NCBI GenBank assembly: GCA_046590705.1
Contig: JBKJUK010000323.1
Location: forward strand, 1-8,627
From: JBKJUK01 sp046590705
GTDB lineage: Bacteria; Acidobacteriota; Thermoanaerobaculia; Gp7-AA8
DNA length: 8,627 bases
Direction: 5' to 3'
A program made the position numbers and the translations under genes. The notes under the pieces are model-generated. The model worked only from the letters and a program-made list of their open reading frames with translations. It made no database searches and was not told where the DNA came from. This document shows positions 6,684-8,627 of the stretch, in pieces (position 1 is the first letter of the stretch; every line of letters starts with the position of its first letter).

Positions 6684-8267
6684 TTACTCCATCATCCGGC
6701 AAAATCGGCTCGCCAGATCTGCGTCGAACTGGGTACCGGCCGCGCGACCGATGCGTTCAAGCGCTACTTGGGTGTCAACCATCTGCTGATAACCATCCTC
6801 TGCTGTCATGGCGTCGAAAGCCTCACAGATGCTGATGATGCGTGACCCCATCGGTATCTGTTCGCCAGTGAGATTGTTCGGGTAGCCGTTGCCGTCGGGC
6901 CGCTCATGATGCGAAGCAACCAGAGAGGCTATCTCCGCACCGAGCGGTGATGCAGCCACGAGAGCGGCACCCACCAGCGGATGCTCGCGAAGCAGCGCCA
7001 GGTCTTCCGTAGTAAGGGTTTCCTTCCTGTAGAGGCGGTCGTAGTCGAGAAGGCGCATACCTACGTCATGCACCAGGGCTGCAATTTCAACCCTGGCGAC
7101 CTCGGGCTCCGGAAGCGCTGCCTCGATCGCGAGCCTTCCCGCAAGTTTCGAGACTCGAACCGAGTGCGCTGCCAGATGAGGGAAGGTCGAAAAGTCCGGC
7201 TCGAGCAATTGGAAGGCGACTTTAGTCAGCACCCCCGCAGCGTCCGATCGGACCGCCGCTGACTCGGTGACCTGATTGAGCAGGAGCAGTTGCTTCTCGA
7301 GCGCTGCTCGCGTTCGGGCGGAAGGCTCTGCGTGAAAGGCCACGCTCAACACGATGGCCTCGGCCCTCATCAGCCCGATCGGAGCGTTCAGAAAAGCCTC
7401 GGTGGTCGACGGCGCTTCGCGCCAGAGGCCAAAAGGAGCCTCCTCGTTTCCCCGATTCAGTGCAGAGGCCTTGATTCCATGCCGGCCCAGCCACCCCAGA
7501 ATCTTCTCGTCGATCTCACCTCGAAGCTCGTCCAGCAGAGGAGCTGAGGTAAGAGTCTTCTGTCTGGGCGAGGTTTGCGCTGTGGTGAGAATCACAGCGA
7601 AGACCCCAGGGAAAAACAGAATCGGTGCTGCATGCGCTGCGATGAGGTTCATTTGCGATTCATCGACTGCGCGAGCTGGAGGCTTCGCCCTCAAGAGGCC
7701 TTTCGACAGTGCTCTTTCTGCATGCGCTACGACAGCGTTTGCGCCGCTCAACGGAGAAGACTCTTGTTCCAGCGTTCCCACCGGCTGCCAGCCGACACCC
7801 CGGGGTGCGGGCTCAGAGGGAATCTCGTCGTGACCAAAAAGTCCGCGTTCAGCAAACAGAGTCTCAAATGACGCGGCGATCTTCTCTGCCGCAACCGCGT
7901 CATCATCATCAAAGGGCGACTGCGCTGCTTTGTCGCGCATGTCGATCAGCCCGACCAATCGCCCGAGGGCGTAGATCGGTACGCAGAGGATTCGGGAGGA
8001 GTCCGTGGCATACAGCAGTTCAGAGAACGCTGGATCGGCGCCCACTCCGTTCAGAAAAAAAGCGCCGCGTTTCGTGACCAGCCGGTCGATGACCACATCG
8101 TCTTGCACGATCTTGTTTCTGGCCGTTGCCCGGAAGCCATACTCGGAAGCGAGAATCCAGGCTTCTTCGCGGAGGAGGTAGAGCGCAGCCTTCGTCGCCC
8201 GTACGTCTTCGACGCATCGGTACAGCAGCTCCTTGAACTTCGGCGCATGCTCCGCGAGATCAGGCAT
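6684..8267 (-). CDS. GAF-like / HD-GYP domain protein, putative cyclic-dinucleotide phosphodiesterase or sensor
   Basis: From ATG 8267 the product has 527 residues. The N-terminal part (about 1-140) resembles a GAF sensor domain (KAALYLLREEAWILASEYGF; SRILCVPIYALGRLVGLIDM). A middle region (about 180-345) is not recognised. The C-terminal HD-GYP domain (about 360-525) has His368, the HD pair His400-Asp401, HPLVGA, HHERPDGNGYP (453-463), GEQIPMGSRI and CEAFDAMTAEDGYQ. HD-GYP domains typically hydrolyse c-di-GMP. Two departures from consensus are visible: HDVGM instead of HDxGK (Met404), and AEDGYQ where SDRPYR is usual. Activity may therefore be altered or lost, leaving a binding or scaffold role. 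No signal peptide or membrane span is seen, so it should be cytosolic. A TTG at 8309 in the same frame would add 14 residues. I chose the ATG because the extra residues match nothing recognisable and a possible -10 lies just before the TTG. smpB follows after 29 nt. Confidence 0.85.
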   Translation of the reverse strand: MPDLAEHAPKFKELLYRCVEDVRATKAALYLLREEAWILASEYGFRATARNKIVQDDVVIDRLVTKRGAFFLNGVGADPAFSELLYATDSSRILCVPIYALGRLVGLIDMRDKAAQSPFDDDDAVAAEKIAASFETLFAERGLFGHDEIPSEPAPRGVGWQPVGTLEQESSPLSGANAVVAHAERALSKGLLRAKPPARAVDESQMNLIAAHAAPILFFPGVFAVILTTAQTSPRQKTLTSAPLLDELRGEIDEKILGWLGRHGIKASALNRGNEEAPFGLWREAPSTTEAFLNAPIGLMRAEAIVLSVAFHAEPSARTRAALEKQLLLLNQVTESAAVRSDAAGVLTKVAFQLLEPDFSTFPHLAAHSVRVSKLAGRLAIEAALPEPEVARVEIAALVHDVGMRLLDYDRLYRKETLTTEDLALLREHPLVGAALVAASPLGAEIASLVASHHERPDGNGYPNNLTGEQIPMGSRIISICEAFDAMTAEDGYQQMVDTQVALERIGRAAGTQFDADLASRFCRMME

Positions 8268-8310
8268 AGGTTGTACGAGTGTTGCGGAATTGGGACGGTG
8301 TTGACGCAAG

Positions 8311-8338
8311 ATTACTACAGATCTCCCGTTCCTCCCAA
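8311..8338 (-). promoter_or_regulatory. Weak candidate promoter of the HD-GYP gene
   Basis: On the minus strand TTGGGA (8338-8333) is followed after 15-16 nt by TAGTAAT (8317-8311). Transcription would start near 8304, after the TTG at 8309, which would favour ATG 8267 as the start codon. Both boxes are imperfect. Confidence 0.25.
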
Positions 8339-8448
8339 CTCCGGCGAGAACACTAACTCGAAGCGCTTCTTTAGCTTACGGCTGGAAATGGAATGATCTG
8401 CAGCATGGCACCCGGATCGCTTTAGTGCAGACAGTAGAACTGTCCATC

Positions 8449-8627
8449 ATGCATACGAACCGAAAAACAATTACAACCATTGTAGGAATCGAAGGCGTAG
8501 GCCTTCATTCCGGTATCTACACACGCCTCGAACTTCATCCTGCCGTAGCGGGAGATGGGGTCGCATTCGTCAGGTCCGAGCTCGGCGGGATGAGGATTCC
8601 GGCCACTCAATCGACGACCACGGCGCT
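8449..8627 (+). CDS. lpxC: UDP-3-O-acyl-N-acetylglucosamine deacetylase, N-terminal fragment (cut by window edge)
   Basis: LpxC is the zinc-dependent deacetylase of the committed step of lipid A synthesis; it acts in the cytosol. Only about 59 codons are present. They read KTITTIVGIEGVGLHSG (6-22), the typical LpxC N-terminus with the GVGLHSG motif, then TRLELHPAVAGDGVAFVRSEL (25-45) and IPAT, matching the first beta-strands of domain I. The zinc-binding residues lie outside the window. Start: ATG 8449 puts the usual few residues before the TI motif; an in-frame GTG at 8425 is an alternative, and neither has a clear Shine-Dalgarno. The gene is divergent from the HD-GYP gene. A 62-codon frame on the opposite strand (8422-8610) is a shadow of it. 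Confidence 0.9.
   Translation, partial: MHTNRKTITTIVGIEGVGLHSGIYTRLELHPAVAGDGVAFVRSELGGMRIPATQSTTTA

Noticed and set aside
8422..8610. 62-codon minus-strand frame
   Set aside because: Opposite strand of the lpxC start, which has a clear GVGLHSG motif; nothing recognisable in the minus-strand translation.

Overview
The window looks like chromosomal DNA from a moderately GC-rich Gram-negative bacterium. The start of lpxC (lipid A synthesis) implies an outer membrane, and the other recognisable genes are housekeeping genes (glyA, folC, accD, smpB). The AccD and SmpB sequences and the GAF/HD-GYP and YfhO-like proteins would suit Acidobacteriota or a deltaproteobacterial-grade lineage, but I cannot fix the phylum from sequence alone. 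I see no transposase, phage gene, CRISPR array, tRNA or rRNA.

Layout, left to right. glyA runs leftward off the window edge and lacks at most a few C-terminal residues. A 341-nt divergent intergenic region follows; its right half is a 178-nt palindromic repeat (copy 1). Next is a 732-residue YfhO/GT-C-like membrane protein gene on the plus strand, whose last 94 nt overlap the end of the convergent folC gene. On the minus strand the order of transcription is HD-GYP regulator, smpB, repeat copy 2, accD, folC. At the right edge lpxC starts on the plus strand, divergent from the HD-GYP gene, and runs out of the window.

Functionally, GlyA charges tetrahydrofolate with one-carbon units and FolC adds glutamates to folates. 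accD and folC are adjacent in many bacteria; AccD supplies malonyl-CoA for fatty acids, and LpxC commits acyl-GlcNAc to lipid A. The HD-GYP protein may tie this to cyclic-dinucleotide signalling, but its catalytic motif is altered.

The most unusual content is the pair of 178-nt imperfect hairpin repeats (1422-1599 and 5975-6152). They have equal length, near-identical gene-proximal halves and a small hairpin at the exact centre. They lie in inverted orientation to each other, yet in the same orientation relative to the gene each precedes. I interpret them as a MITE-like or structured-leader repeat family. Secondary observations are the long convergent gene overlap and possible leaderless starts of accD and smpB.
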